A stretch of 64,000 bases of DNA from the NCBI GenBank assembly GCA_023898385.1, contig CP060220.1, forward strand, positions 186,001-250,000, given 5' to 3'. Position numbers and translations under genes: made by a program. The notes below the pieces were generated by a model. That model was not told the origin of the DNA. It worked only from the letters and a program-made list of their open reading frames with translations, and made no database searches. Origin of the DNA: Pseudobdellovibrionaceae bacterium. Its GTDB lineage: Bacteria > Bdellovibrionota > Bdellovibrionia > Bdellovibrionales > UBA1609. Shown one piece after another: positions 7,498-15,968 of this stretch (position 1 is the stretch's first letter; every line of letters starts with the position of its first letter).

Positions 7498-10465
7498 AAG
7501 TTCTTCCTGAAGGGTTGTAGCGTCCATATGTGCAAATAAAAGCATAACCCCAGCCACCGTTAAACACCATGCGGGCTGAATCCGTAGTTTTCATTGTGCC
7601 CGTGGGGTTATCAAACCCCATCATCGGTGAACTCCAAAGTTTTACTTGGCTTAGTGCCGAATTGCCTGTGCAGACTTCGCCCGTTCGATCCGTCCAGGCC
7701 TGAGGAGCCGTCGTTGACGTTTCGTTATTTTCGTTGGTGAAGGCCCAGGTTACGGGTGATCCTGATCCACGCGCTACAATAAAAAGTTCGGGCACATTGG
7801 GCGCTGACCAGTCGGGAATGGGAGAGCCGTTATAGGGAAAGAAAAATGGCTCATATGAAATAGAAGAATTCTTGTGATAATAGGGATTTGGATTTGGCAC
7901 TTGCATATGATAGGTGGTTACGTGAAACAGGCCATCTTGTATGTTATTAGATGATACCGCGTTAAATCCGGTCCATGAATCGTAGCATCTAAGTGTCTTA
8001 CTATAATTGCTACCGCCGTTGTCCCAATGGCTTGCATCATTTTCTGGGTACTGAAGCAAGTTTCCGTAATATCCCCATGGCGAGTTCAGCATGGGGTAAA
8101 CTGTGGAGTAATTTTTGGTGGCGGGGAAATTGGCCGACGTGGTGACGTTGGTATTGCAGACGGTATGGGATAGGCCTCCAGGATCCAATGAGGCCTGGTG
8201 ATCATTAGTAACCGCTTCAGCCACACCCTTCACATTGACGGAATTTTCTTGAATCAACAGTTGTCCCGAAAAATTAGCAGGGAGTGTGCAGCTAGCGTAT
8301 TGTGGTTTATTGGAACAGGCTGCAGAGACGCCACCGCATCCGCTGAAAAGAACATTTGAGCATAAAGGTGTACCATCACTTTGGTCCACGACATCAACGA
8401 CCACGTCGTAAAGGGGTTGGAACTCCGCTTTCAGTTTCACAACTGGGGCACCTGCGGGTGTGGGTTGTGTCGGGCCATTGTTGCCGGCAATATCAATCCA
8501 TAAGGATTCTTCGTTAAAAAAGCTGATGGCAGGGATGTTCACAACTGGAATGTATTTTCCGATCTGCATGTCACCAGAGGTCGTGCAAGCAGCTGGTGCG
8601 CCAGCTAACCCTAATGTGGCATTGACGTTGTTGGTGTCTACAGGACTACCATCTTGTATCCCTGTGGCCGTTACGGAAGTTGTACAAATGCGATAAGAGC
8701 CAGAAATGTTACAATTTAAAGAGCTTGTGGCGTCACCACTCAAGTGACTGGACGGTGTTGTGGGATAAGCCCACGACACGTTGGGGACAGTCGTACAGCA
8801 GTTACCCGTGTAATAATACAGTGATACGTCGCCCGTAGAATTCATCCGAATCTGTGAAGTGCTTGAGTACATGAAAAGCCATATAGGCACTTCAATTAAA
8901 TTGATTCCCGTACTTGCTGAAACCTGCTGCATGGTTGCAGTCAGTCCACCATTTGACGGTTGAATCACTCGATTAGCTAGAGTGAACGCATTATCGCCTT
9001 TAACGGTAACATTGTAGTTACCTTTAATTTTTGAACGATCAAAGGCGTGAGTTAAATAGTCTGTTTCAGCATCAGGGGTATTAGTCGACAATGTTGCACC
9101 ACTTAGCGAGATACTATCTTCCACCACAGCTTCGTCATCCACCACGTAGTAAGAAAAGTTTGTGGTTGCCCCTTGGCAATCGCGCCAAAGTCCCGACTGA
9201 GCACCGGCCCCCACAGAGAGAACTTGTGGACGGCTATAAATACGAACCGTCATCATATTACTTGAAGGCACATTGTTGCTGAGCACGTCTTTTGCCAGTA
9301 CCCGAAACTGGTAAAACCCAGACTTAAATTGCGGGGCCACAGGGTTTCCGCCTTGCACTGTCCACATAAATTGCGAATCATTAGCCGCTTTAGAAGATGT
9401 ACGAAAATAATAAGTATTGGTCCCAAAAATAAAAGCCTGATTCGCCTGGGCGCCCACCAGTGAAAAAGCCCATGGGGCCGTATTGGTGGCGGGATCTTTC
9501 ACGTCTTCCCAGGGTTGATTTTGCAGCGAGGCGGGGACGGTGTCATCACTGATCCCCTTGGCTGCGGGGCCCACCACTTTTCTATACTGCAACTTCATAT
9601 TTTCAAGTCCAGAGGGGTTTCCTACTAGAACTTGAAAGCGAAGTCCTTTAATGCCCATCTGGCCTGGCAATCCAATATTTTTTTCGATGGCATACACCCC
9701 TGAGGCCGGATTGTTGTTAAGGGCCGCCAAATTCTCTGTGTAGAGAGTACTTAATGTAATGCCTTTTTGTAGGGGAATATAAATTTCACCAGTGAGAGAT
9801 TTGATAGATGTGCCGGCCGTGCCAGAGGGTTGTTCTCTCACACCCACTTCATATCGAACGGTGATGGAGTTGGCTTTAAAACAGCTGCCTGCAAAGTTTA
9901 GACAGTAAGGTTCATACCAAATATCTGCATAAAGGGGGCAGCGAATAGGGTCATTGATATCAGACTCTTCGATACAGCGAGCTCCATCAGATGTATAATA
10001 GACGTTTTCTCCAGCCACATAGTTCAAGGGGTCAGGCGCTCCGCCGGCCAATGGCACATTGGTCAAATAAAAGTGCAAGCCCTTATCCGCCACATCGAAG
10101 GTGTTTTTATCGCACTCATCCGAGCTGGTCTGTTCGGGCAGACAGTTTGCTAACATTTCATATTGATTGTGTTGTAGGCTGGCTCCGCCGGCGGCGTAGC
10201 CCTGGGCACCCATGGCTTTAGTGAGCTCTGCGGAGTAATTCATGTTAGAAATATCCACGGCTATGCTGCGAATTCGGCTCAAAATTTCGCCTCGAGCTGA
10301 GACAAGGGTCATTTTACTGTTGTTAAAGTACATCATTTGGGTCATTGACATCACAGACATCATCACAACACCTGAAATGCCCAGAGCAATCATGACTTCA
10401 AGGAGAGAGATCCCCCGGTCACGGCCTCGGCCATTGATTAATTTAAAAGCCTGCGGTTTTCGCAT
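7478..10465 (-). CDS. Giant PilW-like prepilin (995 residues)
   Basis: The leader ends GRGRDRG and is followed by ISLLEVMIALGISG, a canonical prepilin peptidase site with Glu at +5 and a class III pilin helix. PilW proteins are usually near 300 residues; this one is 995. A Cys-containing pilin head (about residues 85-210; ARCIEESDINDPIRCPLY, YEPYC) is shared with the next gene. After it come roughly 750 residues of Ser/Thr/Asn-rich, beta-looking sequence with paired cysteines (GNCCTTVP, FSGCGG, MGFDNPTG). These look like stacked extracellular adhesin-type domains, but I recognise no named domain. It opens an operon with the PilX-like and HAMP-like genes. A promoter is visible at 10516-10544 and GGAAAGGGG precedes the ATG. 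Probably a pilus tip adhesin (inference). Confidence 0.75.
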   Translation of the reverse strand: MRKPQAFKLINGRGRDRGISLLEVMIALGISGVVMMSVMSMTQMMYFNNSKMTLVSARGEILSRIRSIAVDISNMNYSAELTKAMGAQGYAAGGASLQHNQYEMLANCLPEQTSSDECDKNTFDVADKGLHFYLTNVPLAGGAPDPLNYVAGENVYYTSDGARCIEESDINDPIRCPLYADIWYEPYCLNFAGSCFKANSITVRYEVGVREQPSGTAGTSIKSLTGEIYIPLQKGITLSTLYTENLAALNNNPASGVYAIEKNIGLPGQMGIKGLRFQVLVGNPSGLENMKLQYRKVVGPAAKGISDDTVPASLQNQPWEDVKDPATNTAPWAFSLVGAQANQAFIFGTNTYYFRTSSKAANDSQFMWTVQGGNPVAPQFKSGFYQFRVLAKDVLSNNVPSSNMMTVRIYSRPQVLSVGAGAQSGLWRDCQGATTNFSYYVVDDEAVVEDSISLSGATLSTNTPDAETDYLTHAFDRSKIKGNYNVTVKGDNAFTLANRVIQPSNGGLTATMQQVSASTGINLIEVPIWLFMYSSTSQIRMNSTGDVSLYYYTGNCCTTVPNVSWAYPTTPSSHLSGDATSSLNCNISGSYRICTTSVTATGIQDGSPVDTNNVNATLGLAGAPAACTTSGDMQIGKYIPVVNIPAISFFNEESLWIDIAGNNGPTQPTPAGAPVVKLKAEFQPLYDVVVDVVDQSDGTPLCSNVLFSGCGGVSAACSNKPQYASCTLPANFSGQLLIQENSVNVKGVAEAVTNDHQASLDPGGLSHTVCNTNVTTSANFPATKNYSTVYPMLNSPWGYYGNLLQYPENDASHWDNGGSNYSKTLRCYDSWTGFNAVSSNNIQDGLFHVTTYHMQVPNPNPYYHKNSSISYEPFFFPYNGSPIPDWSAPNVPELFIVARGSGSPVTWAFTNENNETSTTAPQAWTDRTGEVCTGNSALSQVKLWSSPMMGFDNPTGTMKTTDSARMVFNGGWGYAFICTYGRYNPSGRTYAAPIN

Positions 10466-10515
10466 ACGGGCCCCTTTCCTTCACGTACCACTACAAATAC
10501 ACGTTTCCATTTGAA

Positions 10516-10544
10516 ATTGTAGGTGACTTCAGCTTGGGTCACAA
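10516..10544 (-). promoter_or_regulatory. Candidate sigma-70 promoter of the pilin operon
   Basis: On the minus strand TTGTGA (10539-10544) and TACAAT (10516-10521) are separated by exactly 17 bases. They match the -35 and -10 consensus at 4 of 6 and 5 of 6 positions. They lie about 50 bases before the ATG of the giant PilW-like gene, in the 164-base gap after the exported-protein operon. Confidence 0.45.
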
Positions 10545-10629
10545 GTATTCTCATTTTGATTCGTTTCAAATTAGTACAGAAATGAACAAAATTTGTTTGG
10601 TGTTCGTCCTGTCGCCGCTGTAAGTGCCA

Positions 10630-11604
10630 TCAATCAAATGGTTTATCCAAGATGGCCTGATCATCTGAGGACAGGCCCAGATCGCCTAACTTTTCCACCG
10701 TGGCCAGATCAGTAAATTGGGGCTTAACCAAGAATTCAGTGATGCCTGGGTCAGACGGCATATGGGTGTCGGCATCAGCGATCACCTCAATGCGGTACTT
10801 GCCGGGCGTTAAATTATCGGGTGCTTTCCATAGGGTGTCCGGCACCTTTTCGCTCGTGGCCACCACTTTCCAGTCATCGCCGAGAATGTCCGCCCGTAAC
10901 AGTCGAGCTTGATAGGTTTGAGCATGCCGCACTTTTTTCCATGTGAGTGGTGGGATTTTGACCTTGTCTTTCACCTCATCCACGATGGGGGTCTTTAGTT
11001 TATTTCCCACAAGCTTAAATGTAAACTTGGGTCGCTTCACTTCGTATTGTACTTTATTTTGCCCAACGGCATAGACTTCCCACTGGTAAATTCGCCCCAT
11101 GCGAAGCTCAAGACTCCGTTCTGTGTTTTTGGTTTTTACCTCGAAAGGGCGCTTCATGTTTTCAGACCAAACCCGCAGGCGATAGCCCTTGGCATCTTGA
11201 GCCGGTTGCCACTTAAATAGGATTTTTTGTTTTTTCTGATTACCTTTTGCCACGACCACAGATTTATCTGGCGGCTCCAGAGGAAGTACTTCCAGCGGCA
11301 AAACCACAAGTTCTACCGGTGAACTCCATTCACCAGGACCTTCTTTGGCAGTCACTGAGCGAATTCTAAATTTGTAAGTTCCAGCTAACATGTCTGATGA
11401 AAACTTCGTGGTTTCAGATTTGTAAACCTGTGGCTTCGCATCGGCTTCATTAAAAGTGAACTCAAGGTCATAGTGACTGGCCCCCGGCACGCTCTCCCAA
11501 TCCAATTCAATTTTTGACATGGGACTCGGCGGGGGCGATTGACTCCAGGCTATGTGAGAGGTCAGACTGATCGCGATAAAAAAAACACTCAGCCAGAGGG
11601 GCAT
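10630..11604 (-). CDS. Exported protein with three fibronectin-III-like domains
   Basis: The 324-residue protein begins with a signal peptide (MPLWLSVFFIAISLTSHIAWS). Three repeats of a beta-sandwich type follow. Each has an early conserved Trp (LDWESVPGASHYDLEF, FKWQPAQDAKGYRLRV, LTWKKVRHAQTYQARL) and a late Y-x-hydrophobic strand (GTYKFRIRSV, RIYQWEVYAV, GKYRIEVIAD), as in FN3 domains. It is probably a periplasmic or surface protein binding other proteins or glycans. It is third in a tight leftward operon (2-base gap to the upstream gene) and lies just before the pilin operon, but a promoter in the gap suggests separate transcription. No enzymatic motif is visible. Confidence 0.72.
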   Translation of the reverse strand: MPLWLSVFFIAISLTSHIAWSQSPPPSPMSKIELDWESVPGASHYDLEFTFNEADAKPQVYKSETTKFSSDMLAGTYKFRIRSVTAKEGPGEWSSPVELVVLPLEVLPLEPPDKSVVVAKGNQKKQKILFKWQPAQDAKGYRLRVWSENMKRPFEVKTKNTERSLELRMGRIYQWEVYAVGQNKVQYEVKRPKFTFKLVGNKLKTPIVDEVKDKVKIPPLTWKKVRHAQTYQARLLRADILGDDWKVVATSEKVPDTLWKAPDNLTPGKYRIEVIADADTHMPSDPGITEFLVKPQFTDLATVEKLGDLGLSSDDQAILDKPFD

Positions 11605-11606
11605 AG

Positions 11607-12446
11607 TTATTTGTCCTTTTTGGACGTGTCGATAATTGGTGGGGGCAGTTCTGTGATCGACTTCTCGGCCATGGAAATGGCAAAGCCAAGGGCTGCTTTG
11701 GCAGTGGCATCGTGGCCCTTTTCATCAAGGGCAAATCGATAGCCACGAAGAAAATTGTCTGGGGCCTTTGGACCGAATCGGAGCACTCGCATTGTAACTT
11801 CAAGAGCGTCTTTTACTGGCAGGCCAAAGGGTTTTTTCTCACGCAATACGGTATAGATAGCCTTGAATGGTTCCACAACTCCTTTGGGGTAGTACTGACT
11901 CATTCGCGCTAGATCAATGGCATATTGGGCACACACGGCAATGGGTAATCCAAGGTGTTTGTCTTTAGTGCAGAAATCCGCGATCTTGATGAAATCTTCG
12001 CGCACCTGCTTGCGATCTCCGCGGTAGTCTTTTGAGAGCTCATAGGCAATTTTAAATGCGGCCACAAAGTCGAAGTCAAAAAATTCAGTGAGATACACGC
12101 GTTCAAAAATTTCTTGGAAGCTTTGTTGGGTGTCATCACTTTCGTGAGAAAATTCAACGGCAATTTCTAGGGCTCGGCCGTGATCAAGGCCGATTTTTTT
12201 TAACAATAAAAGTGTTTTCGCAAATCGTGCGGAAGCTCCGTTGCACGCCGAGGCCACTCGCTCGGCCACCACTCGTGCCGAGGCTTCCCGAATATACACC
12301 TCGTCCACTTCCCTTAGAAACTTAAGGGTTTTCACATACTCATCGGTGGATTCGCAAAGCTCAGCTTCACTTTCTTGAATTTTCTTTGGGGTAGCGGATT
12401 GGGCTGTGGCCGCAAACAGCAGGCAAAGAGTGATAACCTTTAGCAT
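11607..12446 (-). CDS. Exported helical protein of unknown function
   Basis: The ATG at 12444-12446 overlaps the upstream stop as TGATG, a typical translational-coupling junction, so I prefer it to a start 12 bases earlier. The protein (279 residues) has a signal peptide MLKVITLCLLFAATAQS. The mature part is all-helical in appearance and includes repeated segments such as DHGRALEIAVEFSHE, VKDALEVTMRVLRFG and ATAKAALGFAISMAE, suggesting a helical-repeat solenoid. I recognise no family. Middle gene of the 10630-13267 operon. Confidence 0.7.
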   Translation of the reverse strand: MLKVITLCLLFAATAQSATPKKIQESEAELCESTDEYVKTLKFLREVDEVYIREASARVVAERVASACNGASARFAKTLLLLKKIGLDHGRALEIAVEFSHESDDTQQSFQEIFERVYLTEFFDFDFVAAFKIAYELSKDYRGDRKQVREDFIKIADFCTKDKHLGLPIAVCAQYAIDLARMSQYYPKGVVEPFKAIYTVLREKKPFGLPVKDALEVTMRVLRFGPKAPDNFLRGYRFALDEKGHDATAKAALGFAISMAEKSITELPPPIIDTSKKDK

Positions 12447-13267
12447 CAGAACGTCCAATTCATAGCAAGCAGAGGCATTGTTTTTTGAGTTTTGCTATCA
12501 TAGTGAAGTCGCATAGAAGTAAATGGCACATAGATCTTCCTTTTGTACTCCTGATGTTTTCCCCATGAAACAATATGCTGGTGGGGGAAAATCATTGGCA
12601 GAAAAGAAAACATGGCAGATGCTGCAGCATAGATTGTGCCTTCGCGATTCATAAAGGTGGCTAAATATATGGAAGCCATGGCGTTGGTGATTAAGGCCCC
12701 ATAAGTGAGCTTAGTCATTAGTTTTGACGAAGACTCAAGAGTCTCTTCAGCCATTCTCTCTCGCAACAGTTGGGCTCGTTTGTCTTTGCCTTTTACCGCG
12801 CGCACTTCGCGGTAGCCGGTTTCGTAGGGTTTGCCAAGTCCCAGAAGGACTGTACCCAAAATCCACCCAGCACCAGTAACCTGAGCGCCAAGAACAGCGG
12901 CATCGGCATCCGTTTGTTGATCTGCCGTCAGGCTTGCGCGAAACATGGAGCTGCCCATTGAGCCCACATAGGCCGTGGCTAACCCTGAAACTTGAAAGGC
13001 CCAATAATCTGTGTACCAGCCGCTGGTTTCTCTTGCTGCTTCCACTTTGAGCCGTTGGCTGGCTCGTGGAACCACTTGCAGCTCAGGATAATCTAGGGCT
13101 TTGAGAAGATCTAAGCTTTTATCAATAGAGGGCTCGTCAGAGCTGTCGCTTGAGCTCTCTTCGTTTGTCGAATTGGGTTTTTCAGAGTTCTCTTTTGAAA
13201 AAGCCGGTTGGATAAGAATGGTCGATAGGGCAAATACGGTGAATAAAATGCGAAGGTGCTGAAACAT
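12446..13267 (-). CDS. Exported or membrane protein of unknown function
   Basis: The 273-residue protein has a signal peptide (MFQHLRILFTVFALSTILIQPAFS), then an acidic Ser/Glu-rich linker (about residues 25-50). Several hydrophobic, glycine-rich segments follow (VSGLATAYVGSMGSS, GAGWILGTVLLGLG, LTYGALITNAMASIYLATF, AAASAMFSFLPMIFP) that may be membrane helices. The C-terminus ends in W-T-F, which can be seen in outer-membrane barrels, but the predicted helices argue against a barrel. It opens the three-gene exported operon that runs to 10630. No known family. Confidence 0.68.
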   Translation of the reverse strand: MFQHLRILFTVFALSTILIQPAFSKENSEKPNSTNEESSSDSSDEPSIDKSLDLLKALDYPELQVVPRASQRLKVEAARETSGWYTDYWAFQVSGLATAYVGSMGSSMFRASLTADQQTDADAAVLGAQVTGAGWILGTVLLGLGKPYETGYREVRAVKGKDKRAQLLRERMAEETLESSSKLMTKLTYGALITNAMASIYLATFMNREGTIYAAASAMFSFLPMIFPHQHIVSWGKHQEYKRKIYVPFTSMRLHYDSKTQKTMPLLAMNWTF

Positions 13268-13398
13268 GATGTCCCCTTTTTGTGCTAATTGGCTCTTTCA
13301 TATATTACAGAAACTACAACGCGGTGAGAAGTAGAGTATGATCAGTTAGGACTATCATTGAGGTTCTTCACGCTACTTTGGTCGTATCGATTCAATTA

Positions 13399-14658
13399 TC
13401 AAGTGAACAACATTTTGCAGATAACCACAGCAGCAACTATCCCCGCTAGATCAGCACTAAGGGCCGTAATAAGTCCATGCCGAAGGCGGCGAATACCTAC
13501 GGCTCCAAAGTACACGGCAAGTACATAAAAAGTAGTCTCAGTGGAGCCTTGCAAAGTGCTAACAAGGTACCCTACATAACTGTCCGGCCCAATGGCTGGA
13601 TTTTCAATTGTAGACGCCAATACGCCATAAGCTCCTGATCCCGACAAGGGACGAAGTAGGGCCATGGGCAAGGCATCTGTGGGCAACCCCAAAGGTTCTG
13701 TGAGAAAGGCAAGTGGTCCGATTATAAAATCGAGAGCTCCGCTATCTCTGAACATGGCTACCGCTGCCATGATTGCAACAAGATAGGGTATGATTTTAAG
13801 AGCCACTTCAAACCCATCTTTTGCACCCTCCACAAAGGTTTCGTATATGGGCACATTCTTTCGCCACCCAAAACCGACGATACCTAAAACAAGAACGGGA
13901 ATCATCCAAGGTGCCATCACGTCACCCCATAAAATGGCTAGTGGAATAAAGCCGATCACGGCTCCGACACTCAGATAGCTCATCCAGGGTGTTTCGCCGG
14001 CAGAAGAATCAGGTGCCATGGTCGAAGATTTTGTAGGTGATTCTTGGGCGTAAAACTTCTGAAAAAACTTGGCAGCAAGAATGGCCACCGTTGTCGATAT
14101 CAAAGTGGCAAAAAGGGTCGACGGCAGAATACCGGCAGGATCAGTAGAGCCAGCTGAAGCTCGCAAAGCAATCACGCCGGTGGGTAGCAATGTCACACTG
14201 GAAGTGTTAATAGCCAAAAACAAAACCATGGCATTTGACGCTGTGGTTTTATCTTCGTTTAAAGTATTCAGTTGCTGCATGGCCTTTATGCCAAACGGAG
14301 TGGCCGCGTTACCTAATCCCAAAACATTGGCCGCAATATTCATAATCATTGCGCCCATGGCGGGATGATCACTGGGCACATCGGGAAACAATCGGACCAT
14401 CAAGGGACGTAGCAATTTGGCGATGATCAGCAGCAACCCCCCTTTTTCGGCGATCTTCATTAAACCTAAGAAAAAGGCCATTACGCCAACGAGACCTAAG
14501 GCCAATGTCACCGCCGACTTAGAGGACTCAATAATGGCAAGAGTCAGTGCGTTCATAGGACTTGAGGTGTCTGCGGCGGAGGCCGCCACCCAAGTCCATT
14601 GCCTTAAGGCTGCAAAAATAAAAGATGAGAAAATAAGAAAAATAAATACAGCATTCAT
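13399..14658 (-). CDS. SpmA/SpmB-type fused nucleoside-recognition (Gate) membrane protein
   Basis: The 419-residue membrane protein carries two related halves. The N-terminal half has LGLGNAATPFGIKAM, a hallmark of SpmA-like proteins. The C-terminal half has PYLVAIMAAVAMFRDSGALD and QGSTETTFYVLAVYFG, the SpmB-like signature. In spore formers SpmA and SpmB are separate; fused versions are common in Gram-negative bacteria, where the transported solute is unsettled. It probably transports or gates a small solute in the inner membrane. An AGGG precedes the ATG at 14656-14658. It sits 11 bases after the small gene at 14670-14996, so the two form an operon. Confidence 0.85.
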   Translation of the reverse strand: MNAVFIFLIFSSFIFAALRQWTWVAASAADTSSPMNALTLAIIESSKSAVTLALGLVGVMAFFLGLMKIAEKGGLLLIIAKLLRPLMVRLFPDVPSDHPAMGAMIMNIAANVLGLGNAATPFGIKAMQQLNTLNEDKTTASNAMVLFLAINTSSVTLLPTGVIALRASAGSTDPAGILPSTLFATLISTTVAILAAKFFQKFYAQESPTKSSTMAPDSSAGETPWMSYLSVGAVIGFIPLAILWGDVMAPWMIPVLVLGIVGFGWRKNVPIYETFVEGAKDGFEVALKIIPYLVAIMAAVAMFRDSGALDFIIGPLAFLTEPLGLPTDALPMALLRPLSGSGAYGVLASTIENPAIGPDSYVGYLVSTLQGSTETTFYVLAVYFGAVGIRRLRHGLITALSADLAGIVAAVVICKMLFT

Positions 14659-14669
14659 AAATTTAAACC

Positions 14670-14996
14670 CTATGTGAGGGATCGATGGCCGGCCAATATC
14701 GCAATAGAGATGATTTGGCTGACAGGTAAAAAGCAGATATCGTCAGCGGCTGAGGCGGGATGGTTAGATGGATCTGTGTACATTCGCAGCAGCAACGTGG
14801 ACCCATCGGGACTTCGGTCAGTGACCCAACCCTGAATGATCTGTCCGCTGTTCAAATAAAGCGACAGCAGGGGGTTCATACAATCTTCATTGGTTTTGGC
14901 TTCATTGGAGATGCGAACTAAGTCATCAATGAGATGGGCCAAAGATCGGGCTTTCACTTGCTCGGCAGCGGCTTCCAGAGCTGTTTTGTTATTCAT
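14670..14996 (-). CDS. Small conserved-looking cytoplasmic protein, unknown function
   Basis: I place the start at the ATG at 14994-14996, preceded by GAGGGGG, rather than 15 bases earlier. The 108-residue product has no signal peptide. It has a helical N-terminus followed by a small beta-domain with GQIIQGWVTDRSPDGSTLLLR, reminiscent of an Sm/SH3-like barrel, but I cannot name a family. It leads the operon with the SpmAB fusion and is divergent from the gene at 15088. Confidence 0.6.
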   Translation of the reverse strand: MNNKTALEAAAEQVKARSLAHLIDDLVRISNEAKTNEDCMNPLLSLYLNSGQIIQGWVTDRSPDGSTLLLRMYTDPSNHPASAADDICFLPVSQIISIAILAGHRSLT

Positions 14997-15087
14997 GGCA
15001 ATCCCCCTCAAGTTGTACCTAGTATCTTCCGAAAAAGTCTATGCTACATTAAGGTCTAGAGTAAACAACATCTTTGGAGTGAATGCT

Positions 15088-15615
15088 GTGCGGACGTGGG
15101 CAAGAGGTTTTTTTCTTCTATCGGTGATTAGTGGGCTGTGGATGGCCTATCAATTTTCAAAAGTGGCTCCTGAAATGAGTCAAATGGTGGAAGAGTCTCA
15201 CGGTGCCAATGCGGCTGCCACAGGTGAAGAGTCGCAACCCAGTGTGGGAACCACGAATATCGGTTGCTTGAGTTGTGGCAAGACTGAGGATGACGATTAT
15301 ATCCCTCCAAAGACAGTGACCATCAAGGGGCAGACTTTTCCTTACAATCCAAAAAACATTTACTGGGTGAACGGCGAAAAGATCTTTTACGTGGATCGTG
15401 GGCGCAATTGGTACGCCGACGCCAATAAAAAGCCTGACAAAATAGGGATGGTAGCCACCATCAAGCCGCCGAGTTCCTCTGCAGATTTGAAAGTGGATAG
15501 CCTACTTGGAGCCTACAATCCGGCAAATCTAGAAAAGACCATGCAGCAGCTCAAAAAAACGCAAGAAAATATGAAAGACAGAAATAAATACCTCAACGAG
15601 TTAATGGAGCAGTAG
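15088..15615 (+). CDS. Membrane-anchored small protein with CxxC, unknown function
   Basis: The frame is open from 14890, but the upstream part overlaps the divergent gene. I choose the GTG at 15088, with GGAG about 9 bases before it. The 175-residue product has an N-terminal signal anchor (WARGFFLLSVISGLWMAYQF), a possible zinc or redox pair in IGCLSCGK, and a compact domain around YNPKNIYWVNGEKIFYVDRG. A charged C-terminal coiled coil follows (LKKTQENMKDRNKYLNELMEQ region). Unknown function, probably periplasmic. The stop codon at 15613-15615 is abutted directly by the 70-bp palindromic arm of the element at 15616. Confidence 0.65.
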   Translation: MRTWARGFFLLSVISGLWMAYQFSKVAPEMSQMVEESHGANAAATGEESQPSVGTTNIGCLSCGKTEDDDYIPPKTVTIKGQTFPYNPKNIYWVNGEKIFYVDRGRNWYADANKKPDKIGMVATIKPPSSSADLKVDSLLGAYNPANLEKTMQQLKKTQENMKDRNKYLNELMEQ

Positions 15616-15832
15616 TGGGTTCCAGGTCCTAAACCTGATCACGGGGTGTCAAAGGACGCCGGTCAAGGAGAGCCGCGACGCCAACGGCACGAGTGGCCGC
15701 ATGTCGTCTTCGGATTGCGTCACTTTCGTGCTGCAACCCGGATACGCCATGCACATCGTGATGTTGGCGTCGCGGCTCTCCTTGACCGGCGTCCTTTGAC
15801 ACCCCGTGATCAGGTTTAGGACCTGGAACCCA
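15616..15832. repeat. Palindromic element, copy A: perfect 70-bp arms around a structured core
   Basis: Bases 15616-15685 and 15763-15832 are perfect reverse complements over 70 positions, with no mismatch and no wobble pair. The 77-base loop holds a core (15683-15725) found identically at 48517-48559 and 48401-48443. It also holds a 23-base block (15745-15767) found identically at 48694-48716. Within the loop GCACGA pairs with TCGTGC, AGTG with CACT, and ACATC with GATGT. The outer 17 bases, GGGTTCCAGGTCCTAAA, are shared with copy B. The element begins on the base after a stop codon. It has no open frame I believe and no transposase. It could act as a terminator or RNA stabiliser, or be a small non-autonomous mobile element. 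Confidence 0.95.
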
Positions 15833-15968
15833 ATCACGGTCTGAAAATTAATCAAAATCTGCCCACGCAGCACACAGTAATTTCTTCTTATTAAATAGGT
15901 TCTTGCGAAATTCATTGCAAACCAGGCGGTGTCGTATTGCCATATTGGCCTGTAACCCGGGGGGGCTT

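Noticed and set aside
14890..15087. 66-codon N-terminal extension of the gene at 15088
   Set aside because: It overlaps the well-supported divergent gene at 14670-14996 and would put the signal anchor in the middle of the protein.
15649..15915. An 88-codon minus-strand open frame across palindromic element A
   Set aside because: It consists mostly of palindrome arm and loop; open frames arise easily in GC-rich inverted repeats, there is no ribosome site, and copy B does not keep the frame.
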